A stretch of DNA of 31,276 bases from contig RCNN01000294.1 in assembly GCA_003667245.1 (NCBI GenBank), forward strand, positions 1 to 31,276, written 5' to 3'. The notes beneath the pieces are model-generated. The model was not told where the DNA came from. It saw nothing but the letters and a program-made list of their open reading frames with translations, and did not search any database. The DNA comes from Heterostelium multicystogenum (taxonomy: Eukaryota > Evosea > Eumycetozoa > Acytosteliales > Acytosteliaceae). The position numbers and the translations under genes were made by a program. This document shows, in pieces, positions 20,153 to 30,913 of this stretch (position 1 is the stretch's first letter; each line of letters starts with the position of its first letter).

Positions 20153-20766
20153 GAAGATTTTCTTTTTCTAATTTTGTACTCTTTTCATTTTTTTTTGTTT
20201 CAGGTTTAAGCTAACAGTCAACAACCTGACCAAACAAACAAACTGTTATCACTCATTCCAGAGATCCAAACTGAGAGGCAACAATAAACTGGAAAGATGA
20301 TTATCCAAACTATTCAGAACCGACCACTCAACTGACTATTATAAGATTGATATACTTCCCAATTAATAATAGATTCAATAAACTAGCTTTTGAATTTGAG
20401 ATTGTTATAGATGATAACCATCCTATTCACTTGTCTCAAAAAAAACAACAATATTTTTGTTTCCTATTTTAAATAATTTTGGATTCATCTGAACTGAGGT
20501 GAATCCATTTATATTTGAGTTCTTTCTCTATTTCATTTGTCACAAATTTGGAAAGAGATCCTAGTCTATATTGAATTAAGATCAATCAAAAATAGCATAA
20601 ATAGTTTACATTAAAACTTTTTCAACAAGTTTTAAAATGATCAAATTAATAAAAAATATGGATATTAATTTATTCATTTATAATGTCCAGTTGAAAAAAA
20701 ACAATAGTTTAAACTAAAATCCAAAAATGGTTAAATTGTTATTATAAGGATAATAATATATTTGTT
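20153..20766. other. AT-rich intergenic region to the right of the retrotransposon
   Basis: Before insertion this joined directly to the 5' flank of tRNA-Lys. The first four bases (GAAG) are the second copy of the target duplication. The rest is A/T-rich with no gene or repeat I can support. Confidence 0.5.
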
Positions 20767-21300
20767 TTATTGAATATCGATTATTTGAGATTGTTGATTA
20801 ATAAATACATGATAGTGGAAGATATCTTTGATGCTCTGCAAATAGGTTGGATTTACAAAGAAAACGTAATCTTTTTCAAACTCGAGGTGCAGGTTTTCTG
20901 AAATGTACAACTTGGCTTGCTCTTCTGTCAGTGGCTTAAGACACCAGAGAACCATGTGACTTATTCCCTTTTCGCAATTATATGGGAAATCGTTCTTTTT
21001 GAAAACAATCTTTTGTTCGATAATATCTGGAATAATCACTTTCTTTTTGCAATTGGTCTCTGATTCCGTCGAGTCTATTGAGAAATCAAACATCTTGTAT
21101 AATATATAATCCTTCATTGAGTTGTAGTTCTCAGCAACCCATTTCGAGTGCTTGACCATCTCAGACTGACAGACTTCTTTTCTACCAAGTTCATGAAGAC
21201 GTCCTTCTGAAATAACAGTCTTTAAATCCTCCCAACTTCTCTCAATTTTGCTATTTGCCAATGTTGGTTGAGGTGTTGGTGTAGCAATTGTCATTTTCAT
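20767..21300 (-). CDS. DUF3605-family protein
   Basis: An intact 177-residue ORF without introns or frame breaks. The order SWEDLKTVISEGRLHELGR, then NYNSMKDYILYKMF, then FPYNCEKGISHMVLWCLKPL, then YISENL and a C-terminal YVFFVNPTYLQSIKDIFHYHVF matches the DUF3605 family. That family is common in fungi and includes proteins annotated as N-acetylglucosamine-induced. Its biochemical role is not established, and no catalytic motif is obvious. There is no signal peptide or membrane segment, so a cytosolic protein is likely. ATG 21300 is the first in frame. The family call is from memory of the pattern, not a search. Confidence 0.65.
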   Translation of the reverse strand: MKMTIATPTPQPTLANSKIERSWEDLKTVISEGRLHELGRKEVCQSEMVKHSKWVAENYNSMKDYILYKMFDFSIDSTESETNCKKKVIIPDIIEQKIVFKKNDFPYNCEKGISHMVLWCLKPLTEEQAKLYISENLHLEFEKDYVFFVNPTYLQSIKDIFHYHVFINQQSQIIDIQ

Positions 21301-21549
21301 AAAAGATAAAGATATATATATAAATAATAAAATAAAATACTTTATAAATAATACTATTGTGTTTTAGATAAATAAATTGTAATGTTTAGGTTTTCTTTTG
21401 GTGAAGACTACTGGTTGAGATTATTATGAAAATATCAAAGAGTTTGATGTAAAATAGTGGTGGTGTGTGTAGAATAAATATATAAACTAATGATTGATTG
21501 ATTGATTTAATGGAGTTTAACCACAAATCAATAAACAAATTACAACAAT

Positions 21550-21550
21550 A

Positions 21551-21602
<52 letters not shown>
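21550..21602. repeat. AAT microsatellite
   Basis: About 17 uninterrupted AAT units in intergenic DNA. Trinucleotide tracts like this are characteristic of dictyostelid genomes. The minus-strand ORF reading it as poly-Ile is not a gene. Confidence 0.95.
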
Positions 21603-21603
<1 letters not shown>

Positions 21604-22418
21604 CTAACAAGTTATATATATTTATTATTATTATTACTATGACTATGACTAATAAGTGAATGAATTGAATTGATTAGTGTTTGAGCGAGAACATGATAAA
21701 GATCTTTTTCTTAGATTTCATAGAGAATCAAATGTTTTGATTAAACAGCTATTTGGCAATTAGGACCCAAATTAAGCAAATCTAGGTTGACATTTTAATT
21801 ATGTGATGTGAATATGCAGTTGGGTAGATGTCAAAAATTGAATGAGATGCTTTGCAACAGAGTATGATTGACGACCAAGATAATTTAATAGAGAGTCGCA
21901 ACATCACTCCTACGAGGGCATTTGCAAATTTTCCGACTTTCAAAAAAAAATAGAATTTTGTTTGGTGATGATGTTTTGGTTCAAGTCAGAAAAGTTGTGA
22001 TTTTTTGCTAAAAGGGAATAGTGTTTTACTTTGAAGATTCTGTTTGCACTATGCGATTCTACTACTTCATGATTAGATTTTTATGCAAACTCTCACCTTA
22101 ACTTTGATATTTTTAAATATTTTATTCGATAGAATAGAGAGAAGATAAAATTTTAATTAAAAATCTAGTTTTCTGACTATCAAACCATAGAGTTGTAGAT
22201 TGAATTTGGATAGAACTTAGAATTCTGATTTTTTACTTTTATTGGTTCATTATCAATAGAATAAATAAAAATAGATTTATCAAGTTTATTTGTTTAAAAA
22301 CTAATAAAATAGAACTTAATAGGTTATTTGTTAGTGAATCAATAGATTTGATTAAAAATATGATGAGATTGTGCATTTATTTTATGTGCTATAATGATAA
22401 TAATAAAAAAACCGAGAT

Positions 22419-22436
22419 TATTATCTTAAGATAATA
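22419..22436. repeat. Perfect 18-bp palindrome
   Basis: TATTATCTTAAGATAATA reads the same on both strands, following a run of A. It could be a cruciform, a dimer binding site or chance in AT-rich DNA. Confidence 0.4.
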
Positions 22437-22837
22437 TTAAAAAAACTCATTTAGATTTAAATAAAAGAATACTAGTTTATGTGTATTTTTAATATTAATA
22501 GGTTTTTATTATACATGTTTATAAAGAATCAATCAATTAATCATCAAGTTTCCATGCAATGCAATGTGACACTATTATTAGAGGAAATAAATAGAAGTTA
22601 GTAGAGCTTTTTTTACAAATATAAATGATATAGATTAGAGATAATAAGAGTAATTATTCATCAGAAGACTGTCATGAGAACGTAAATATAATATCACTAA
22701 AAATCAAAGTGCTGAGTTTAGATTTTACAGTTGTTTCATCACTGAGATAGATAGAAGAGGGAAATAAAGTTATATTTTATAAATACATACAATTTGTCAA
22801 GTTGAGCAATGAAAAAAATAATTGAGAATGAACAACT

Positions 22838-25058
22838 TTATGCTGGTGCAACACCCCCTGCAAAACGAAAACTACAAAAATGAGTATAAACTGAAAAATT
22901 AGATGCTAACTTTGAGTAGTTTTTTTGTGCCCGGGCTTTATTTTCAATGAATTTGCATTGAATGACAAAACTGATGTGTAGTAAGTTTAGATACATAGTT
23001 TTTTGCGATAGTTGTTGTAATAGTTTGTCGGTGTGCTCACTGCTACAAAGCATTTGACGTGCGAATAGACCAGAGACGATTACGACAGGCACCAATAGGA
23101 GTGGTCCAAGGAATGATGATGCAGACTTGCCGGAGGGTGCTGGTTTGAAGACTCGAAGTACGCTCTCGCAAGTTGCAGAGCACATTTCAATGTCATTGAG
23201 ATCGACGTTCTTTGAGAGTGACTTTCCTTTGCTGTTGGTAGACTTGCTCTTGAGAATGGCATCATTGGTATCCTTACAGAATTGAGCCAACTCATTGATT
23301 CGACTGTGTGAAATTGCTTTTCTACCAAGCTTACCTTGCTCCAATGAGAGTGTGATGTACAACAATAGATTATTTGTCTGTGCGACATTCTTGGTATATG
23401 CTTTTCTGATGTATTCAAAGCAATCAGAGTCCAACTTTAAGCAGGTAACAATACTTTCAAGAATCTATATATACAATTAATATCTGTTAATAGATCTGCA
23501 AGCTAAACAGTAAATGGTCACATACATTGTCTCTATATTCTTCATCGGCGATTGCAGTGTTTGCTAAAAGTACAGTTAGGTAAGATTGTGGGACTTTCTT
23601 TGTTGGGAATAATGTCCTTGGATTCAATAGAAGTTCACCAAATTGCAAAGTGACAGAATCCAATTTAATACCCTTTTGTACTGCCCAAACGAATTGCTCC
23701 AAACTTGATTTGATAATTTTTTCATCAATGACAGCCTTTGTTGTTTTGTCATCACTGCCGGATAAATGGTTGTTAGTTGATTAGTGATATTGATGGATGG
23801 ATGAGATCTTACATATGTTCAGATAAATCCTTAGAGAATTGTTCGAATAGTTCGTTGATCGAGGCAGAAACCTTGATGTGTGGTGCAAGTCTTAGTGGGA
23901 AGATTACATTGAGGTAGACTGAAAGTGGTACCTGATTGGAGATTGAAAGGGACTGAACAGCAAGCCAAAGGTGAAGGGCTGCAATATTGGGCTTCAAAGA
24001 TTGTAATGAATTTGAGTTGAAAACAGTCTTGAAATAGTCCAACATTGAGAGTGGGACGTCCTTGAAATATTTGAAAAACAATCTGAAGGAATACCATGAG
24101 TCCGAGACCACTGCTCTTCAATGCATCACGATCTTGCTTGAGAATGGCAATCAATGTATTTACCAAAAACATAATAGTTGGTAGAATGCTCTCGATTGGT
24201 TTCTTTTCCAAAAAGTTGACTGTTTCTGTGATAAACTTTTGATCAAAATAGCAAAGTGGGAAATCTGCAATGAATATAAAGGGTAAGTATTATAACAAGA
24301 TGATCTCTAGAAAAGATCCAACATACCAACTCTCTTTTGGAGTAAGGCTTCAGATATTTCATTTGGATTCAATTCTACCTGTCCAAAATATTCCTCGAGA
24401 CACTCGACAACATACTTCAATTGAATATCGTTGGACTTTGGATACTTTGATTCAACTGTCTTCATTGTTTCATAATACTTGTTATAGTGGAACTGTATAT
24501 AGATGAGATATTATTTGTGAGTGAAGGTATGTTATTGAATGTTGTTATTCCAAAACATACAGTTTCTTTGGCAGATTCAATGGTCAGTTGCTTCTTTGAG
24601 CTGGAGGTAGTTGACTTGACTTTCTTGTTGGCAGCAGCAGACTTTTGCTGTTGCTTTTCTTTCTGTTGAAGCTTCTTCTTCTCCTGTTGATTGATGAATT
24701 TCGAGGTATAGAGATATCCACCCTCCTCTACACGTCTGGACGATTCCTGTGGTTGCTTAGTTTTGGTTGACTTGTTTATCTGGTCACTTCCATCACCATC
24801 GTCATCCAAGACACCCCATGGATTGTTGTACGATGACTTTACCTTAGTGGCAGGGCCAGTGTTGACAGAGAAAGCGTTAGCAGAGTCAGCAAACATCTCA
24901 TTGATCTTCTTTTGCTTTTGGTCGTATTCCTTCTGTTCGGCCTCACGACGCTTCTGAATCTCCAAGGCCTTCTTTTGTCGGCGCTCCTGCATAGCAGCAA
25001 TCTTGGCTTGCTTGGTAGGAATATGCTCCCACTCTCCGTTATCTTGGTCGTCCAACAT
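22838..25058 (-). CDS. TMEM214-like ER membrane protein
   Basis: Homologue of TMEM214, an ER membrane protein linked in mammals to ER-stress apoptosis; its core function is unclear. Exon 1 (25058-24561) gives GEWEHIPTKQAKIAAMQERRQKK and a charged low-complexity region with NNPWGVLDDD. Then come exon 2 (24492-24327, FHYNKYYETMKT), exon 3 (24264-23813), exon 4 (23754-23526, FVWAVQKGIKLDSV) and exon 5 (from 23464, ESIVTCLKLDSDCFEYIRK). The C-terminal part has DIEMCSATCESVLRVF then a hydrophobic segment FLGPLLLVPVVIVSGLFA, matching in order the human CDMACKGLLQQV-plus-membrane-segment region. LHLWLAVQSLSISNQVPLSVYLNVIFPL matches the TMEM214 core. One frame break near 24085 (an extra T in a T5 run) must be bridged. 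A short last intron near 22910-22865 is possible, and the stop at 22838 is tentative. Confidence 0.75.
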
Positions 25059-25482
25059 TCTTTGATGATAATAATAAGCTTATAGTCGATCAACAAACAA
25101 ATACTAATAGTATGAGTTCCACCAAAATGAATATTATTATTATTATTAATAGGTTGTTTAAAATTAAGTAAACAACAACAACACCAAGAAGAATTATTAA
25201 ACACAGTTTCCCCACAAAATGAAATTGGAAAAAAAAAAGTCAACATGTTCAAGTGGTTGCAAATGAGTTTGGTCAAAAAATATTAATATTTTTGTATCTA
25301 TTAGATTTCTTTGAATTGGAGAACTTTTGGTATTGAATGAATTACACTATGGTGTTGCGTTGCGAAGAGGGTAAGGTACCTCATGAGTCTTTTGGTAGCG
25401 TTACATGTACAAGTATTAAAGATATTAAAGATTGATTGATTTATTTGTGCTTGGGTTTTGATTTCTTGTTTTTATTGTGTAC
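25059..25482. other. Intergenic region
   Basis: Upstream region of the TMEM214-like gene and downstream region of the membrane-protein gene. It has an ATT repeat near 25133-25149 and A/T-rich DNA. No gene seen. Confidence 0.5.
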
Positions 25483-26526
25483 TCAGTGTCTTCTTATAGT
25501 GAGTGCGCAAATGCCTTTCATGACCATATGTGTAACACAGAATAAAACAAAGCTGAAAATATGCAAGAATATCATGTATTCGAATTTCTCGTTTGGGATC
25601 AAACTGAATGGCCATCCTCTTACATCTCTCCACCATTCTTGTGCACAATCTAAATGAATTGGATGATTAGTTTTCATGATCATCCTCATAATAATAATAG
25701 GCTTGATTGTTGTACATACTGATATTTAAATAAAATACTTCACCAGAAGCAACTGTAATCTCCTTTGGGAATAAGGTGCTAGCGAAAATAATTGGAACTG
25801 CGCAGATGCTGCTGCCCAACCACGCTTTTCTTTGGTAACCACCATTTCTGTGTAAAAGTAAAATACTGAGTGGAATGTACCAAGCGTGATGTGTGCTGGT
25901 AATGATCTCGCCCCATGTGATATTTGGCCAACCTAAATTACAAATAGAGTAAGGTTAGAAGCTGCTATATGATCAGTCAGTTGATTGATCATGATTTACA
26001 TACTGATGTATTCAGCATTTCCAAGTGGGAAGAATCCAAGTGTAAACCAAGTGATGACATCGACGACCCAAAGGAAATGAACAATGAAGGTAGTGGTGAT
26101 ACCCATACAGAGAATGAATGGTTTGTTTGTAAAGATCGAAATGATGGCCAATACGACAGCCATGTTGCATAGCCAGAGTGTATCTGCGAATCCAATAATA
26201 CCACGATGTTGATAACGAACGTACATCATAGCACAGTAATATAATACAAGACCTGCACCAATTGCCAGTGTCAAGCCACGATTGTGGACGAAACCGTCAA
26301 GTGGTTTCTTCTTTCTACTAGCAGAGTGTTGATGTTGTGGTTGTTGCTTTTGAAGCTGCTTTCTCTTTAATTCCACTTCTTTCTTTGGTGAAGACAGCAA
26401 GGCATTGTTGCTGCTGATCTTCTTTTTGCTGCGAAGTGAGAGCTCTGTGTCGTTTTCATCTGGTGAAAGTGAAGCGCCGTTCAATCTAACGGTTGATTGC
26501 TCAACTGATCTTTTATTTAAAACCAT
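25483..26526 (-). CDS. Polytopic membrane protein of unknown function
   Basis: Three exons with clean frames: 26526-26004, 25932-25744 and 25649-25483, with introns GTATGT..TTTAG and GTGAAG..TTTAG. The first 90 or so residues are basic, Ser/Gln-rich and probably cytosolic. After that come at least five hydrophobic segments: LTLAIGAGLVLYYCAMMYV, TLWLCNMAVVLAIISIF, FILCMGITTTFIVHFLWVV, SICAVPIIFASTLF and FEYMIFLHIFSFVLFCVTHM. Aromatic and charged residues sit at the membrane edges (WPNITWGEI, HAWYIPLSILLLHRNGGYQRKAW, CAQEWW). The pattern suggests a conserved integral membrane family, but I cannot name it. Length is about 290 residues. The absence of frame breaks sets it apart from most neighbours. 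Confidence 0.75.
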
Positions 26527-27369
26527 GATTCTTTCTCTATTTATTTATTTATTTATTGATTGATTGATACAATAAGCAACGACGATGGTGATTATTGTTT
26601 TATAGCTAGTTGCTCAAAGTGATGGATTTTACAAGTAGACTATAGTACTTTATTAAATTGAAATTGTGGAGTTGTAGGTGGGTAGTTTTGGTGTGGACCA
26701 ATAAATATAAAAACAAAAGAAGTATTCTAATGATTAATCTATTAGAATATATTTATTGTTTGGTGGAAAAGGAAGTTTGTTGTTTGGATGTGTGTGTAGA
26801 TTATTTATTAGTTATTTAAGTAGTTAGTTTGTTACTAATACAGTGGGTGGTTCGATAGTTTATAATAATATTTTTAGTATTATATATTATTGTTGAATAT
26901 TATTATATATACTCTTAAAGAGACAGAGTGATTGAAATAATATTTATAGTAATAATAATATATAATATAATATAATGTAATGCTATTAAAACAATGTAAT
27001 ATTATAAAATCAAACTAACTATTAGTTCAAAATGATGTTTAATTTAAATTATCTTAAATAAATTAATAATTAATATTACACAGACTGTATAGTTATATGT
27101 GTGTGTGTGTTTGTGGTGAAAACAATTTGAAGTGTTAAAGTTTGCTTTTTAACTAATCAATTTCAATAAACATTAATGAGAAATCGACTGCATGGTTGAT
27201 GGGGTGTTTGCGCATTACACCATCTACGTTAAAAAAAAGAATTTATTACAACAAAAAAAAATCAAAAAAATCGGCAGTTGAAAATGACACCAAGCAGAAC
27301 CGCCAAATTGCAATTCGCTTCCATCGATTTCACTTGGTGGTTGGTGCTCTCAAATTAAAGGTGGCACCT
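26527..27369. other. AT-rich intergenic region
   Basis: Upstream of the membrane-protein gene and downstream of the thioredoxin-like gene. It has TATA/ATAAT repeats around 26860-26980 and a GT repeat near 27100. A 66-codon plus-strand ORF at 27196-27396 is Lys-rich by composition and overlaps the neighbouring gene's end; I do not support it. Confidence 0.5.
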
Positions 27370-28382
27370 TCAATCAAATTTGATTTTCTTGTATGATGCT
27401 ACCTGATTGTAGATGGCCTTGATAACCAAAAAGATAACATAGCAGGTGCTGATGAAAAGAAGGTATCCCCTCGAGGAGTAGGTATGTACATTGTTGGGGT
27501 TTGTCGAGAGCATGTCAATCAGTGTCATCGGAGATGTCATTGAAGGTGACATCAGGTGGCCAAGATCAAAGTTTTCATCCACTACAACACCATCGACATA
27601 TTGCATTCCTGTATTTGCAGAGATCCATGCTCTGATAACTTCAAATTGCTTCACTCCAAAGTATTTCTTCAAAGAGCTATTCTGTATGATAAACAAAGAC
27701 GGTGTTGATCTTATTCTATATTTTGTACTGTGAAAATGATTAATCTCTGCGATGCCTATCATTCATCCGTCGCTCACAATTGCTGAGTCAACAGTATTTA
27801 TCTTACATTAATCTATCCATTCGATAGAATGTCATATTAGGAAATGATTGTGCAAGAGCACTGTAAACTGGTAGTATCTTTTGTGAAAATTTACATTCGA
27901 TCTTATATATCTACATGAATGTTAGTTGATTAATCACTGTGATTGATTTACTTTGAAGTGCAGTATCATCGGCCACCTATGTACATACTAATAGTATAAT
28001 GGTTTCATTTGATTGCTTATGCATTTCAAACACTTCTGTGGTATCATTAATATCTTTTATATTTATGTCTATATCGTTTCTGATATTATTATCTGGAACA
28101 GCAGTTGTGTCTCTTGTTGTAATCTCATTGTTGTTGTGCTTATTGTCAAAGGCATCTATGGCCGTTGTTGTTGTTGTTGTTATTGTTATATCATTTGATT
28201 CCGATGCAGAAACAACAGGTAGATTACTAAAGAACACCAATAGAATAATGATAGAGAGCACCAAATACTTTAGTTTCTTTTCTGAATTGCTTCATTCTCT
28301 CAATATCGATTCTCTTCAATCTTTCTATATCATCTTCTTCATTTCTTGTTGTTTGATGTTGATGTTGATATTGTGTTTCCAT
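27370..28382 (-). CDS. Thioredoxin-fold membrane protein, TXNDC15/APRL-like
   Basis: Probable secretory-pathway protein with an N-terminal hydrophobic signal, a thioredoxin-like domain and a C-terminal membrane segment. From ATG 28382 (alternative 28295) it reads ERMKQFRK, then after a likely extra A near 28278-28281 enters KYLVLSIIILLVFFSNLPVV, a signal peptide or anchor. A Thr/Asn/Asp-rich linker with possible N-glycosylation sites (NDT, NET) follows. An intron at 27988-27911 leads to CKFSQKILPVYSALAQSFPNMTFYRMD. The last exon (ending 27370) has KYRIRSTPSLFIIQNSSLKKYFG with the cis-Pro motif and YLLFISTCYVIFLVIKAIY near the C-terminus. The CKFS active site, with a single Cys, resembles the CxFS of plant APR-like proteins and of TXNDC15, suggesting a structural or chaperone role rather than oxidoreductase. 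The phase of the intron near 27806-27760 does not close cleanly. Confidence 0.6.
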
Positions 28383-28517
28383 ACTATGAGGTGTGAAATC
28401 TACAGATATATATATATATCTCTGTGTGACAACAACTAATGATTTAAAGTAAAAATGGCGATTCAAATTGTTGTTTATTTGTTTGATTGGTGTGAAATTT
28501 GCAAGTTCATGCAAGAT

Positions 28518-30907
28518 TTACTGGATTTGGTCCGCAGGAATGATAACTTCTTTTTTAGAAGTAGACTTGGTGTCAGCCTTGTACTTGTTGTCGTGGTACT
28601 GTGGTGGTGGTGGTAGTAGTGGTGCTTGGGTATCCATCGTTGTTGCTGTTGTCATTGTTGGTGCTTGTAAGAAGATTAATCAGGAACTTAGTGGTGATCT
28701 TTTATGTGGTTCTTGATATGTGAATAATGCTCGCTTCCCGGTAGGCTATCGATCGAGTTGATGTCGTCGCTGTTGTTGGTCGGTGCTGTAGTGGCGCCGG
28801 AAGCAGTGTTGTCTGTGACGAATAGCGACAGACTTTAGGCAGTCAAACCGCCGCAAATGCACCTTCAACGAGATGTTCGCAACTTTTCTCCAAATCTTCT
28901 TGCAGGAATTCAAAACAGTTTTGCGCTCCCTCTCTTCATTCAGATAGTAGCTATATACATAGGTGTATTTCAAGACTTGCGACACTCTACGATCAAGTCG
29001 ATTTGCATCGCGAAGGAAACTGGAGTCCGATTTCAATGTTGCTTCCGTTGCGATAGTTGTTGACAATCGACTGCAATATCGAGGTCAGCTGCTTCATCTT
29101 GAGGAGCGCAATTTTTCTTGGAGTTATGATGGTGTAGATACCGCTGGAAGTAGGTTACAAATGACTGGTCTTCCGAAGACTCTGATTGGGAAGTGATGGA
29201 GCTGGAGCTTGAGGTCGAATTTATTTTGCGAATGCTTTGTATTTGTTACAACTGAAGAATCCTCCGGTACGCTCGCCGTGGTCTTTCCAACTAGTCATAC
29301 ACAACCAGCAGAATCCATATTTGCAATGTGAGCAGATCATATGCACGCAGCCATGATTCTTTTCAATATTCAATTTTGCAGCTTGGGCACTTCTTGGTGT
29401 TTTGTTCAGCCAACTAAAGTTGAGTCCTTCATCTTTCGACTTCAATCGTTTCCAATCATCGATTTGCTTGCAAGTCGCGGGGAAAAATGCGATTCTTTTC
29501 CACAGGGAAGCTGAGTTGAATGGTAATGGTAGATTAGTAGGTGCGCTGATGTTCATAGGCACATTCATTAGGCTTACCAGAAGTTCCAGTTGCAGGCTGC
29601 ATTTTATATTCAAATTCTTTGGAATATCAATGTTGTTGTAGTATATTATGCTGTCACACATTTGACATTGGGATTCTGGCAGCAAGCAACTATAAGTATT
29701 GGATCAATCATAGAGCAGTTAGCTTGGTCTGAATGAAATCTCAGGGATTAAAAGGGAAGTTTGTAAGTTAATTACCTTTTGAACATTTGTCAATGAAGTT
29801 TTTAACCAAGTACCAACCAGTATTTTTGATAGTACCTCTTGTCGTCACCTCTAATGGCTTTGGCAGCTGCAGGATGCTTGCTTCTATCAAAGATATATTT
29901 GAAAGTTAGTATACTATGTTAACATTACACTCTGGATCAATGCATTTCGAGAATATCGATTGGATTCCATCGTTGTTGATCTTTGATTTAAATAGTATTT
30001 CCAGCACTCTAGACAATACTGATGATGCATCTCATTGAGTACATCTTGATTCTGGCAATATTCATTCAGACAAACCTTGCACAAGATTTGAGGTACATCA
30101 GCCTCGTTGCTGTTTATATCCGTTGGTTTTGGAATGGATACGTTGTTGTTAAGTTGCTGGAATATTGTATTAATGGTCAGACTATCATTGCTATTAAGAA
30201 AAACTGGCGATAGTTCAGCTCATTCAGTCTTGGTGTGCCACTGGTGTTGGTGTGGTAGTCGAAGATGTCTCATAGTTCATATGCTCAAGATGTGAGGCCG
30301 ACAGTTCCGATGTGGTTCTAAACATCTTCTTCGAGAGGACCAGAGGGCGATATTAGTGCTGCATGAGAGTTTGATCTGGAAAAGGTTGTTGTACCATTGA
30401 TTATGGAGCTAAAGTTCTGGTGTTGTTGTTGCCGACGATAGATTACTAGTGGTTCTAACAGGTTGGAATACAAGATCTTTCTCTGCTGTCTTTTAGGACT
30501 TGCTTCATAAAGGGCAGTCTTCTTACTGGTCTAGGGCGAAGGAGGTGGATTGAATTGGTCATATTTCCACATTTTTAGTTGTCTGGCCATAGGAAGATTG
30601 ACAGTAGAGTTAAAGATATCATCGTCGTTAAGTTCCATCTCTTGCTGCTGAAGCATTATCAAATCATGGTTGACCAGTCCTGTTGAAATCTGAGCAGCTC
30701 TTGTTGGGATGGAGTTTGTTGTTGAATGAGCATAGGATTGGCTTCCATTTCATTTTGTCTTCTTCTTGGTGTATTTCCATTTAGAATCGCCGGTGATTCA
30801 TCGTCTTCACTGCCACTATCAAAGTCAAGTAGCTCTTGAAATCCATTATCATAGTCGTTTGGGCTGTTGTTTGTGTCGCTGTTGTATTCCCATGGGTCTA
30901 GCTTCAT
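28518..30907 (-). CDS. Ariadne-type RBR E3 ubiquitin ligase, many frame breaks
   Basis: RING-between-RING ligase that would pass ubiquitin from E2 through a RING2 cysteine. The start at ATG 30907 gives an acidic N-terminus (LDPWEYNSD, DFDSGSEDDE) as in Ariadne proteins. RING1 is CKVCLNEY...HHQYCLECWKYYL (about 30090-29990), then CIDPECNVNI in a shifted frame. RING2/IBR-type sequence CKQIDDWKRLKSKDEGLNFSWLN is followed by IEKNHGCVHMICSHCKYGFCWLC with the catalytic-type Cys in HMIC, then WKDHGERTGGFFSCNKY. The Ariadne domain appears in pieces: YFQRYLHHHNSKK, LKYTYVYSYYLNE and EFLQEDLEKSCEHLVEG. A Pro-rich tail ends at TAA 28518-28520. An intron near 29770-29690 is likely. Breaks occur near 29982, 29400, 29375, 29235 and 28980. 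Either badly sequenced or a pseudogene; residue-level conservation favours the former. Confidence 0.75.
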
Positions 30908-30913
30908 ACTCTT

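Larger units (their letters stand above)
21301..22837. other. AT-rich intergenic region, about 1.5 kb
   Basis: Longest gene-free stretch of the window. It lies between the DUF3605 promoter and the 3' end of the TMEM214-like gene. It contains an AAT microsatellite (21550-21602), GATT repeats near 21490 and a perfect palindrome at 22419-22436. No ORF with protein-like composition and no RNA gene were recognised. Confidence 0.5.

Noticed and set aside
21550..21602. Possible CRISPR-like repeat array
   Set aside because: Simple trinucleotide repeat with no spacers; the DNA is eukaryotic.
21386..21610. Minus-strand ORF with a long poly-isoleucine run
   Set aside because: It is the translation of the AAT microsatellite.
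27999..28439. 146-codon hydrophobic plus-strand ORF
   Set aside because: Antisense of the Thr/Asn-rich linker and signal peptide of the thioredoxin-like gene; hydrophobicity comes from complementing ACA/AAC repeats.
28468..28716. 82-codon plus-strand ORF with membrane-like segments
   Set aside because: Antisense of the Pro/Thr-rich tail of the Ariadne-like gene, which ends at 28518 on the minus strand.
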